A stretch of DNA of 64,000 nucleotides, taken from NCBI RefSeq assembly GCF_003013405.1, contig NZ_PXZL01000013.1:679673-743672 (forward strand), read 5' to 3'. The stretch's first letter is position 1. Every line of letters starts with the position of its first letter. The stretch is from Brevibacillus formosus. Lineage in GTDB: Bacteria > Bacillota > Bacilli > Brevibacillales > Brevibacillaceae. The notes under the pieces are model-generated. The model saw only the letters and a program-made list of their open reading frames with translations. It ran no database searches and had not been told where the DNA came from. Positions 49,242 through 61,600 of this stretch are shown piece after piece. Position numbers and translations under genes: made by a program.

Positions 49242-52200
49242 ATGTTAGCAAATCAGGCCAATCTCATCGACTTGGAGTGGGAAAAAGAACAGGTAGCCTT
49301 GTTTAATGGTACGAAAGCGGAATATCCACAGGATAAGTCGATCCATCAGTTATTCGAGGAACAGGCAGAGGCTGTGCCACACCGAGTTGCCATCGTTTAT
49401 GAAAATGAGCGCTTAACTTACCAGGAGCTCAACAGGAAGGCCAATCAATTAGCAAGAGCACTGATCGAAAAAGGGATTACAACAGACAGCATTGTCGGTG
49501 TAATGATGGAGAAATCCATTGAAAATGTTACGGCTATTCTGGCCATCCTCAAGGCTGGAGGAGCGTATGTGCCCATCGATATCGAATATCCGCAAGATCG
49601 GATTCAATATATCCTTCAAGACAGTCAAACCAAAATCGTCATCACCCAGAAAAACGTCAGCCAACTTGTTTATGATGTCGGATACCGTGGTCCTGTAGTC
49701 GTGCTCGAGGAAGAACAGCTAGATACTCGCTCAGATTCCAATCTTCACTTGCCATGCAAGCCTACTGACATGGCGTATGTCATCTATACTTCAGGAACAA
49801 CTGGCAAGCCGAAAGGAACCATGCTGGAGCATAAAGGGATCGCGAATTTGCAATCATTCTTTCAAAATACGTTTGGTGTAACACCTGCAGACAGGATTGG
49901 ACAGTTTGCCAGCATGTCTTTTGACGCATCGGTATGGGAAATGTTCATGGCTTTACTAACCGGTGCCAGCCTCTATATCCTTTCGAAACAGACAATTCAT
50001 GATTTCATCAGTTTTGAAAACTATTTGAATGAAAATGAGTTGACCATCATCACGTTGCCACCCACATATTTGACTCACCTCACCCCAGATCATATTACTA
50101 CACTTCGCATCATGATTACGGCAGGTTCAGCTGCCAACTTCCCTTTAGTGAATAAATGGAAAAACAAAGTCAGGTACGTGAATGCATACGGACCTACGGA
50201 AACAAGCATTTGCGCGACGATTTGGGAGGCACCTTCCGATGTGCTCGTCAACCAAACGATCCCAATCGGCAAACCGATTCAAAATACATCCGTTTATATT
50301 GTCAATGAAGAGCTACAACTTCAGCCAATTGGCAGTGAAGGAGAATTATGCATAGGCGGAGTAGGCTTAGCCAGAGGATACTGGAATCGCCCAGACTTGA
50401 CCGCCGAAAAATTTGTGGATAATCCATTCGTACCAGGAGAGAAGATGTACAGGACAGGAGACCTTGCCAAATGGCTGCCGACTGGAGAAATCGAGTTTCT
50501 CGGCAGAATCGACCATCAGGTGAAAATCAGGGGTCATCGGATTGAGTTGGGAGAAATCGAGTCCGTTTTGCTGAAGCATGAACAAATAAAAGAGGCAGTA
50601 GTAATCGCTCGAGAAGACCAACATGCTCAACCCTATTTGTGCGCTTATTTTATTTCGCAACTGGAAGTAACTCCTGCGCAGATCAGAGAATATGCCGCTC
50701 AAAAGCTTCCTGCGTACATGCTTCCTTCTTATTTCGTGAAGCTGGATAAAATGCCGCTCACTCCGAATGACAAAATTGATCGCAAAGCATTGCCAGAACC
50801 TGATGCTACTGCTGAGACAAATCCAGCATATGAACCTCCCAGAAATCAGACAGAAGCGATTCTCGCAACCGTATGGCAAGAGGTATTAGGAATCGAGAAA
50901 ATTGGGATTCGCGACAATTTTTACTCACTCGGCGGGGATTCCATTCAAGCGATCCAGGTCGCTGCTCGTTTGCATGCCTATCAACGAAAGCTAGACACGA
51001 AAGATTTGCTGAATTACCCGACAATTTCACAGGTTGCTCTCTATGTCAAAAGTACGACGAGGAGAAGCGAGCAGGGAATCATCGAAGGCCCTGTTAACTT
51101 GACGCCAATTCAACAATGGTTCTTTGAAAAGAACTTTACGAATATGTTCCATTGGAATCAATCGTATGTGCTGTATCGCGAACAAGGATTTGATCCTGAA
51201 GCTATCCGAAAGGCCTTGGATAAAATACTTTCGCATCATGACGCGCTCCGTATGATCTATCAAAACGAGAATGGAAGAATTGTTCAACAGAATCGTGGAT
51301 TGGGTAGTGAATTATACCAATTCCTTCAATATGATCTGACCACTCATTCGGATGTCCAGCAAGCAATTGAAGAAGAGACGAGGCGTTTGCATGGCAGCAT
51401 GAATTTACAAGAGGGTCAGTTGGTGAAGGCAGCCCTGTTCCATACGCTTCAAGGCGATCACTTGTTTTTGGCCATCCATCATTTAGTCATGGATGGAATC
51501 TCTTGGCGCATTCTGTTTGAGGATCTAGCAACTGCATACAGTCAGGTACTAGCAGGAAAAGAAATCGTTCTCCCAGAAAAAACGGATTCCTTTAAAAATT
51601 GGGCAGTGTGGCTGAACGAGTATGCGAATAGTGATGCATTGATGAGAGAAATCCCGTATTGGGAGAATCTTGAATCCGGAGCTAGGAATGCTTCCCTTCC
51701 AAAAGACTATGAAACGGTGGGCTGCAAACAGAAGAGTATCCGAAACATACAGGTCGGATTGCTGGCAGAGGAAACCGAACAATTGTTGAAACAGGCAAAT
51801 TCTGCTTATCAAACAGAAATCAATGATTTATTACTGGCAGCGTTGGGGCTGGCCGTTGCAGAGTGGAGCAGGCTTGACCAAATCGTGATTAATCTGGAAG
51901 GGCACGGGCGCGAGGGTGTGATCGAACACGCTAACGTGACAAGAACAATCGGATGGTTTACGTCCCAATATCCAGTTTTACTAGATTTGAGTCAAATGAA
52001 TCACTTACCTGACCATATCAAATGCACGAAAGAAAACCTGAGGAAGATCCCTAATAAAGGCATTGGCTATGAAATTTTAAAATATATGACTAAACCTGAA
52101 AAACGACGTTCCTTGTCCTTTTCCTTACGACCAGAAGTGACGTTTAACTATTTGGGGCAGTTTGACTCAGGCCTTAACAGTGAAATGTTTACCCGTTCTA

Positions 52201-52520
52201 TTTATAGTTCAGGCAACTCACTCGGTGCGGATGGGAAGAACAATCTGAGTCCCGATTCGGAGATTTATACCGCCTTGAATATTACAGGAAGAATTGAAGG
52301 TGGGGAGCTTCTCATCACGTTTACTTATAGTGAGGAGCAGTTTAGAGAAGAGTCCATCCATCAATTGAGTAAGAGCTATCAAAAACATCTCCGGGCAATC
52401 ATTACGCATTGCTCGCAGAAAAAAGAAGTCGAACGGACTCCCAGTGACTTTAGTCTAAAAGGACTTCAAATGGAAGAAATGGACGACATTTTCGAAGTAC
52501 TTGCCAATACGCTTAACTAA
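49242..52520 (+). CDS. tycA: Tyrocidine synthetase 1 (A-T-E, D-Phe initiation module)
   Basis: 1092 residues, ATG with GGAGGGG 4 nt upstream. Domains: adenylation (about 30-530) with [12 protein letters not shown] (A3), YRTGDLAKW (A7) and NDKIDRK (A10 Lys); thiolation with the phosphopantetheine Ser567 in [10 protein letters not shown]; epimerisation (about 610-1070) with [12 protein letters not shown] and NLEGHGRE. By hand alignment the specificity pocket reads D-A-W-T-I-A-A-I-C-K, the GrsA/TycA phenylalanine code. The protein activates L-Phe, epimerises it, and hands D-Phe to TycB. The C-terminal tail ([21 protein letters not shown]) is the donor communication helix for TycB. The sequence is closely similar to B. 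brevis/B. parabrevis TycA. Confidence 0.96.
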   Translation: MLANQANLIDLEWEKEQVALFNGTKAEYPQDKSIHQLFEEQAEAVPHRVAIVYENERLTYQELNRKANQLARALIEKGITTDSIVGVMMEKSIENVTAILAILKAGGAYVPIDIEYPQDRIQYILQDSQTKIVITQKNVSQLVYDVGYRGPVVVLEEEQLDTRSDSNLHLPCKPTDMAYVIYTSGTTGKPKGTMLEHKGIANLQSFFQNTFGVTPADRIGQFASMSFDASVWEMFMALLTGASLYILSKQTIHDFISFENYLNENELTIITLPPTYLTHLTPDHITTLRIMITAGSAANFPLVNKWKNKVRYVNAYGPTETSICATIWEAPSDVLVNQTIPIGKPIQNTSVYIVNEELQLQPIGSEGELCIGGVGLARGYWNRPDLTAEKFVDNPFVPGEKMYRTGDLAKWLPTGEIEFLGRIDHQVKIRGHRIELGEIESVLLKHEQIKEAVVIAREDQHAQPYLCAYFISQLEVTPAQIREYAAQKLPAYMLPSYFVKLDKMPLTPNDKIDRKALPEPDATAETNPAYEPPRNQTEAILATVWQEVLGIEKIGIRDNFYSLGGDSIQAIQVAARLHAYQRKLDTKDLLNYPTISQVALYVKSTTRRSEQGIIEGPVNLTPIQQWFFEKNFTNMFHWNQSYVLYREQGFDPEAIRKALDKILSHHDALRMIYQNENGRIVQQNRGLGSELYQFLQYDLTTHSDVQQAIEEETRRLHGSMNLQEGQLVKAALFHTLQGDHLFLAIHHLVMDGISWRILFEDLATAYSQVLAGKEIVLPEKTDSFKNWAVWLNEYANSDALMREIPYWENLESGARNASLPKDYETVGCKQKSIRNIQVGLLAEETEQLLKQANSAYQTEINDLLLAALGLAVAEWSRLDQIVINLEGHGREGVIEHANVTRTIGWFTSQYPVLLDLSQMNHLPDHIKCTKENLRKIPNKGIGYEILKYMTKPEKRRSLSFSLRPEVTFNYLGQFDSGLNSEMFTRSIYSSGNSLGADGKNNLSPDSEIYTALNITGRIEGGELLITFTYSEEQFREESIHQLSKSYQKHLRAIITHCSQKKEVERTPSDFSLKGLQMEEMDDIFEVLANTLN

Positions 52521-52624
52521 AGAATCACTTGCTAAAATTTCATGGGGTAAATCATGCTCCCAACTTACATTTTTAGACAAAAATGACAAATAAAGACGAA
52601 TAATGTCGATATCGAGGTGCCGGA

Positions 52625-55600
52625 ATGAGTGTTTTTAGCAAAGAACAAGTACAAGATATGTATTTATTGACGCCGATGCAAGAGGGAATGTTATTTCACG
52701 CCTTGCTAGATGAAGAACATAACTCTCATCTTGTGCAGATGTCCATTTCGATTCAAGGCGATCTTGACGTTGGTTTGTTTACCAATAGTTTGCATGTCCT
52801 GGTAGAGAGATACGACGTATTCCGTACGCTGTTTCTCTATGAAAAATTAAAGCAGCCTTTGCAGGTTGTCTTAAAGGAACGGCCCATTCCCATCCTTTTT
52901 TGCGATTTAACTGCATACGACGAGCAAGAAAAACAACAGCGCTACATCCAATACAAAAGGAATGACCAAGAGAAAACCTTTCATCTGGCGAAAGATTCGT
53001 TGATGAGAGTGGCTATTTTTCAAATGTCGGAGAGCGAATACCAAATCATCTGGAGCTTTCATCACATACTCATGGACGGTTGGTGCTTTAGCATTATTTT
53101 TGATGACTTGCTTTCCGTGTATTTATCCTTAAAGAACGGCACTCCGATTTCCCTTGACCCGGTGCAGCCATACAGCCAATTTATCCGTTGGCTGGAAAAG
53201 CAAGATAAGGAGGCTGCTCTCGCATATTGGAGAGACTATCTGGAACAGTTTGAGCAGCAAACTTCCTTGCCGAGATTTGGGAAGTCTTCTAGCAATGCCT
53301 TTCTACCGGCGCAATATCGTTTTGCACTGGACCGTAACTTGACGCAGCAGCTTTCTGCAATCGCAAGTCAAAATCAAGTGACATTGCCGACTGTGATTCA
53401 ATCCTTATGGGGGATTCTCCTCCAATCCTATAACGGTACGAATGATGTGCTATTCGGCTCTGTTGTATCCGGGCGACCAACTGAAATCGTCGGAATCGAC
53501 AAAATGGTAGGGTTGTTTATCAATACCATTCCATTACGCATTCAAGCGAAAAACGATCAAACCTTTGTCGACTTAATAAAGGATGTGCACCAAAGAACAC
53601 TGCAATCCCAGCCATATGAGCATGTGCCTTTGTACGATATTCAAAACAATTCCGTATTGAAGCAAGATTTGATCGATCACCTGATGGTCATCGAAAACTA
53701 TCCATTAGTCGAGGCCATGCAGAAAAAGGCGTCGACACAGCAAGTAGGCTTTGCCATTTCCGAGGTCGAGATGTTTGAGCCTACCAATTATGACATGACT
53801 GTCATGGTAATGCCCAAAGAAGAGATTTCGATGCGGTTTGATTATAATGCCGCTGCTTTCGACGAAGCCTTTATCCAAAAAATGGCTGGACACCTCAAGC
53901 AGATCGCGGCTTGCGTGGCAAACAGTCCGAAGGTCACCCTACAACAGGTTACCTTGCTGACAGAAACTGAAAAACAACAGCTAATGGCTAGAAACCTGGA
54001 TACTTCGGCTGCTTATCCTACGAAAACCATGCACGAGCTCTTTATGGAACAGGTGGAAAGGACACCCGAGCAGGTTGCCGTCGTATTCGGAGAACAGCAT
54101 CTGACGTATCGGGAGCTAGATGAAAAGTCCAATCAGCTCGCCAGATTTTTGAGAGGAAAAGGGATTGCAGCAGACAGTCTAGTTGGAACGATGATGGATC
54201 GTTCCATCGAGATGATTGTTGGAATTCTTGGGGTTTTGAAAGCCGGTGGTGCGTTTGTACCGATTGATCCGGAGCTGCCAGAAGAGCGAATCGCCTACAT
54301 GCTGGAACATAGCGGGATTCAATTAGTAGTGACCCAACAGCATTTACTCGAGAAAGTCTCTGCTTCTACTGAAAAAATAGATATCAGTGCTCCAGCCATC
54401 TGGGATGAGAGCAGTGCGCCTGTCGAAATGATTAATCATCCAGATGACTTGTTTTATATCATCTATACCTCAGGAACGACAGGTAAACCAAAAGGCGTCA
54501 TGCTTGAGCATAAAAACATGGCAAATCTGATGCACTTTACGTTTGCCAAGACCAACATCGATTTTCATGAAAAAGTATTGCAGTATACCACATGCAGCTT
54601 TGATGTTTGCTACCAGGAGATTTTCTCGACACTGCTTTCCGGGGGACAGCTCTATCTCATCACGAATGAGATGAGACGTCACGTAGAAAAACTGTTTGCC
54701 TTTATCCAGGAAAAACAGATCAGCATTTTGTCCCTCCCTGTATCCTTCTTGAAATTTATCTTTAACGAAAAAGATTATGCGCAAAGCTTCCCGCGTTGCG
54801 TCAAGCACATTATCACAGCCGGAGAACAGCTCGTCGTCACTCATGAGCTACAGAAATATCTGCGGAACCATCACGTATTTTTACACAATCATTACGGGCC
54901 GTCTGAGACACATGTGGTGACCACCTACACGATGGACCCGAGCATGGATATACCAGAGCTGCCGCCAATCGGAAAACCGATCAGCAACACAGGCATTTAT
55001 ATCCTGGATGAAAAGTTGCAGATGAAGCCAGAGGGCATTGTTGGGGAGCTGTATATCTCTGGGGCCAATGTAGGAAGAGGATATCTGCACAATCCGGAGC
55101 TGACTGCGGAGAAGTTTCTCGAGAACCCGTATCAATCCGGAGAAAGAATGTATCGAACTGGTGACCTCGCTCGTTGGATGCCAGATGGCAATATCGAGTT
55201 CTTAGGGCGGATCGACCATCAGGTAAAAATCAGGGGTCATCGCATCGAGCTGGGCGAGATCGAATCGCACTTGCTCAACCACGCCTTGATTAAGGAAGCC
55301 GTGGTCATCGATAGAACGGATGAGACTGGCGGAAAGTATTTGTGCGCCTATGTCGTTTTGTCAGAAGAAGTCAGCAACGAGGAGCTGCGTGCGTACTTAT
55401 CGCGAACGCTGCCGGAGTATATGATCCCTTCGTTCTTTATGAAGCTGGAGCGGATTCCGGTCACACCTAACGGAAAAACAGACAGAAGAGCCTTGCCTAT
55501 ACCAGAGGGGAATGCATTTACGGGTGCGGATTACGTCGCCCCGACAACCGAACTGGAACAGAAAATGGCAGCCATTTGGGAAAGCGTACTCGGAGTGTCC

Positions 55601-58600
55601 CCGATTGGCATTCAGGACAATTTTTTCACGCTGGGGGGTCATTCGCTAAAAGCGATTCATCTCATTTCCCGGATGCAAAAAGACTGCCAAGCAGATGTTC
55701 CACTTCGCGTCTTGTTTGACAGACCAACCATTCAAGAAATCGCTAAGTATGTGGAAGGTGTAGAGGAAGGAACGTATCTCGCTATTCCGCGGGTCGTCAT
55801 GCAAGAGCATTATCCAGTATCCTCAGCGCAAAAACGCATGCTGATTTTAAACCAGCTCGATCCGGATAGTACGGTGTATAATCTGCCCGTTGTGACGGTA
55901 CTTGATGGAGATTTGAATGTGCCGCAGCTGGAGCATGCCATTTCCGGTCTGGTGAGTCGTCATGAATCGCTGCGAACCTCCTTTCATACCATCAACGGTG
56001 AGCCGGTTCAACGCATCCATCCGGAATGCAAACTACCAATCACCTACATGGCAGCAACAGAAGATCGTTTAAATCAAGTCATCACGGATTTCATGCGTCC
56101 GTTTGATTTGCAAAAAGCGCCATTAAGTCGGATTGGACTAATCAAGCTGGGAGAGCGGCGCCATGTCCTGATCATCGATATGCACCATATCATCTCGGAT
56201 GGCGTGTCATCGCAAATCATCCTGAATGATCTTGCGCAGCTCTATCAAGACAAATCTTTGCCAGAGCAACGCATTCAATATAAAGACTTCGCCTTTTGGG
56301 AAAAAGGTTTGGCACAGACAGATGAATACAGAAAGCAAGAAGCGTATTGGACCGAGCGATTCGCTGGTGAAATTCCTGTCTTAAACCTACCTTTGGACTA
56401 CTCTCGACCGTCTGTTCAAAGCTTTGAGGGCGAACGTTATCTGTTCCGTTCTGAAAAACAACTGTTGGATGGTTTGCAACGAGTGGCGGCCGAAACTGGT
56501 ACTACGCTCTACATGGTGCTCATGGCAGCCTACCATGTTTTGCTCGCGAAATACTCCGGGCAAGAAGACATGGTGGTAGGAACCGTGACAGCTGGAAGAA
56601 CACACCCTGACACGGAAAGCATCACGGGTATGTTCGTCAACACGCTGGCAATGAGAAATCAGCCTGTGGCAACCAAAAGCTTCAAGCAATTTTTACGAGA
56701 AGTAAAGGACAATACACTCGCTGCTTTTGAGCATGGGGAGTACCCGTTTGAGGAGCTCGTCGAAAAGCTGGCGGTCAGTCGAAATCGAAGCCGCAATCCA
56801 TTGTTTGACACGTTGTTCATCTTGCAAAATATGGACGCCAATCCCATCAAGATCGAGGGCATGACAGTGACGCCTTACGTGTCAGAGGGCAAAATGGCGA
56901 AGTTCGATTTGTCTCTCGAAGCAAGCCAAGACCATGCCGGTCTTATGTTCTGCTTCGAATTTTGCACCAAGCTGTTCAAGCAGGAGACCATCGAACGCAT
57001 GTCGCGTCACTACATCCAAATCTTGCATGAAGTCATCCGGAACACGGACTTGGCTCTCTACGAAATGGAGATGCTCACCGAGCAGGAAAAGCAGGAATTG
57101 CTGATCCATTTCAACGACACATTCAAGCCTGTTCAGTTGGAAAGCACACTTCCCCAGCTATTTGAAGAACAAGTGCTGAAAACCCCTGATCAAATCGCAC
57201 TGGTTTGCGGGGACAAAAAATTGACATATCAGGAGCTCAATAAGAAGGCTAATCAGCTTGCTCGTACATTACGGAAAAAAGGAGTAAAGGCTGACCAACG
57301 AGTTGGGATTATGGCAAATCGTTCCTTGGAGATGGTAATTGGAATCCTTGCCATTCTCAAGGCTGGTGGGGCATATGTGCCTATCGACCCAGATTATCCG
57401 AATGATCGCATTGCTTATATGCTGGAAGATTGCGAAGCTCGTCTCGTGCTTACTCATGAGCATCTTGGAACAAAGATTGCTGCTGGAGTGGAATGCCTGT
57501 ATTTGGAGGATAAGAGTAACTATTCTCGTATCACCACAAACCTTGACCCGATTCATACGGCTACCCATCTAGCTTATATCATTTACACATCGGGTACGAC
57601 AGGTAAGCCAAAAGGGGTCATGGGGGAGCACAAAGGTATTGTCAACAGTGCGACGTGGAACAAAGAAGAGCTTGCCCTATCTGTCCATGACAGAGGCTTG
57701 TTGGCTCTCTCCTTTGCCTTTGATGCTTTTGCCCTTACTTTCTTTGCATTGATTCTATCTGGTTCAACTGTTGTCTTGACGAAGGATGAAGAAGCCAAAG
57801 ATCCAATCGCGCTCAAAAACCTAATTTCAACCTGGAGTTGCAGCTACACGGTGTGCGTGCCAAGTTTGTTCCAGGCGATTTTGGAATGCAGCACCCCCGA
57901 AGAGATCAGTCCACTGAAAATGACCATGCTCGGGGGAGAAAAGCTATCGCCGAAGCTGGTTGAGCTGTGCAAAGAAATGAATCCGCAGATGATTACTATC
58001 AATGCGTATGGTCCGACAGAAAGCAGCGTTATCGCCACCTATTTGTGCGATGCGCTCCCAGATGCTCCGATCACCATAGGACGGCCAATTGCAAACACAA
58101 GCATATACATCGTGGACCATTCGCACCAGCTGCTACCAATTGGTGTAGTGGGAGAGATATGCATTGGCGGACTTGGGTTGGCACGCGGATATTGGAACAA
58201 ACCAGAGCTTACCGAGGAGAAGTTTGTTTCCAATCCATTTAAGCCAGGTGAACGCATGTACAAGACAGGCGACCTTGGCAGATGGCTCCCTGACGGTACG
58301 ATTGAATTCATAGGACGCCTGGATGAACAAGTAAAAGTGAGAGGATACCGGATAGAGATCGGGGAGATAGAATCGGTTCTTCTCAGCTATGAAACGACAA
58401 ATGAAGCGATTGTCGTCGCTTATCCGGATGGAAGCGGGGACACGTATCTAACTGCCTATTTCACCAGTAAAGAAAACATCTCGGAAGTGGCTCTTCGAAC
58501 ACATCTATCGCAAGAACTGCCAGCGTATATGGTCCCGACCTATTTGATTCAACTGAATGCTTTCCCGCTCACGCCAAATGGCAAGATCGACCGCAAAGCG

Positions 58601-61600
58601 CTGCCGAAGCCTGAAGGAAAGCCTGCGACAGGTGTGGAGTATGTCGCGCCTGCCAATGAAGTAGAGGCGACACTGGCAAAGATATGGGAAAACGTTCTTG
58701 GCATCTCCGACATCGGAGTGATGGATAACTTTTTTGACCTGGGTGGACATTCTTTGAAAGCTATGACGGTAGTAGCGCATGTGCATCGAGAGTTTCAAGT
58801 TGATCTATCTTTAAAGCATTTCTTTGGTTCTCCAACTGTTCGTGCCTTGTCCCGATTGATTGAAAACAGCGAAGCTGCATCAGATGCAGCTATTCAACCA
58901 GCAGAGCCGCGAGATTACTACCCGGTATCATCAGCCCAGCAGCGAATGTATCTGCTCTATCAACTTGAAGGGGCCGGCATTAGCTACAATACGCCTGGCA
59001 TGATCATGCTGGAAGGCGAGCTGGTTCGCGAGCAATTGGCGTTTGCGCTGCAAGCATTGGTGGATCGACACGATATCTGGAGAACATCATTTGAGATAAT
59101 CGAGGGTGAGCTGGTCCAAAAAATTCATAGCCATGTGAAAGTGGAAATGGAGTATCAAACAGCGGAGGAGCATCAGATCGATGAAATTTTCCACTCGTTT
59201 GTCCGTCCATTTGATCTTTCTGTTCCGCCACTGATCCGCATGGGCTTGGTGAAAATTTCGGATGAGCGTCATCTTCTCCTTTATGACATGCATCATATCG
59301 CCGCAGATGCTGCATCGGTCACGATCATGTTCAATGAGCTAGCTGAATTGTACCAGGGAAGAAATTTGCCAGAGGTGCGCATTCAGTACAAGGATTTTTC
59401 TGTCTGGCAGCAGGGCTTGTTTCAGTCAGATGCCTTCAAGCAACAGGAAGAGTATTGGCTTCGTACGTTTGCAGGAGACATTTCAGCCGTGGATTTACAG
59501 ACGGATTACCCGCGACCAGCCGTAAAAAGCTTTGAAGGTAGTCACATCGCGCTTTCAACTGGCCACCAACTGCGGGATGCCCTGCTAGAACTGGCGACCG
59601 AAACCAAAACGACGCTGTTCATGGTCTTGCTGGCAGCGTACAATGTGCTGCTCTCGAAGTATTCCGGGCAGGATGACATCATTGTGGGAACGCCGATTTC
59701 CGGCAGGTCAAGATCTGAGCTTGCGCCCGTTGTGGGAATGTTCGTCAACACACTGGCGATCAGAAACAAACCGACATCCGAAAAGACCTTCAAGGAGTTT
59801 CTGATGGAAGTCAAGCAGAATGCCCTGGATGCTTATGATCATCAGGATTACCCGTTTGAAAGTCTTGTTGAAAAGCTTGGCATTCAGCGTGACCCGGGAC
59901 GTAATCCACTGTTTGACACCATGTTCATCCTGCAAAACGATGAACTGGACCCAAAAACGCTTGATCAACTGGTTTATCGCCATTATGAATCCGACAGCGC
60001 TCCGGCGATAGCGAAATTCGACCTGTCGTTCCATATGACCGACCGTGAAACAGACTTGTTTTTGCGATTGGAATACAGTACCAAGCTGTTTAAAAAAGAT
60101 ACGGTAGACAGGATGTCCCGTCACTTCTTGCAAATCCTGAAAAGCATTGCGGCCCATCCTGATCGGATGCTGCAAGAGATTGATATGCTGACGGAAGAAG
60201 AGAAGCAGCTGTTACTGGTGGAGTTCAATCGTACGGACAGAGAATACGCCAAAGACAAAACCCTTCATCAGCTCTTTGAAGAACTGGCGGCAAAAATGCC
60301 CGATCAAACAGCGCTGGTATTCCAAGGGCAGCGAATGTCGTACCAAGAGTTGAATGAAAGAGCGAATCAGCTCGCATCCGTTTTGCGTGAGAAAGGTGTT
60401 GAGCCATCGCAAATCGTCGCCATGTTACTGGAACGGTCATTAGAGATGGTCATTGCTATTCTTGCCATTTTGAAAGCGGGCGGCGCCTTTTTGCCCATCG
60501 ATCCTGAGTACCCGGAAGAAAGAATCCGCTACATGATGGAGGACAGTCAGGCGAAACTCGTGCTTACTCATTTTCACTTGATCCCTAAGGTGACTAGTCA
60601 TGCACAGATCATCGATTTGGGCGACTCTAGGAACTATTCTTCACAGACTGACGATCTGCTTTGCATCAACAAGCCTTCCGATTTAGCTTATATCATTTAC
60701 ACGTCCGGTACGACCGGCAAGCCGAAGGGAGTCATGATCGAGCATCGTGCGATCATCAACTGCTTGCAGTGGAGAAGAGATGAATATGGTTTCCGACCGG
60801 AAGACAAGGCATTGCAAGTGTTCTCTTTTGCTTTCGATGGGTTTGTAGCGAGCTTGTTCGCGCCGCTTCTCGGAGGTGCTGTGTGCGTGTTGCCGAGAGA
60901 GGAAGAAGCCAAAGACCCGATCGCGTTGAAAAAGCTGATCGCATCCACTGGGGTCACACATTACTATGGTGTACCGAGTCTGTTCCAAGCAATTCTGGAT
61001 TGCTCGACTGTGGCAGACTTCCCTGAGCTTCGCTGCGTATCACTGGGAGGCGAGAAGTTACCTGCACAGCTTGTTCAAAAAACGAAAGAAAAGCATCCAA
61101 AAATCGGGATCAACAATGAATACGGTCCGACTGAAAATAGCGTGGTCTCCACCATCTCCCGTTCTATTGAACCCGGTCAAGACATCACGATTGGCCGGCC
61201 GATTGCCAACGTAAAGGTCTACATCGTTGATGCACAACATCGCTTGCAACCGGTTGGTGTGGTGGGTGAGCTATGCATTGGAGGACCTGGGCTTGCAAGA
61301 GGCTACCTGAACAAACCGGAGCTCACAGATGAAAAGTTTGTTGTGAATCCGTTTGAACCAGAAGAGCGCATGTATAAAACAGGTGACTTGGTAAAATGGC
61401 GGACGGATGGCACGATCGAATACGTCGGTCGGGCTGACGAACAGGTCAAAGTACGCGGGTATCGAATCGAGATCGGGGAAATCGAGAGCGCCATACTCGC
61501 CTATGAGAACATCGATCAAGCGGTGGTGGTTGCCCGAGATGATGGCTCTGCTGCCGGCCAGTATCTTTGCGCCTATGTCGTAGCAGCATCAGAAGTGTCC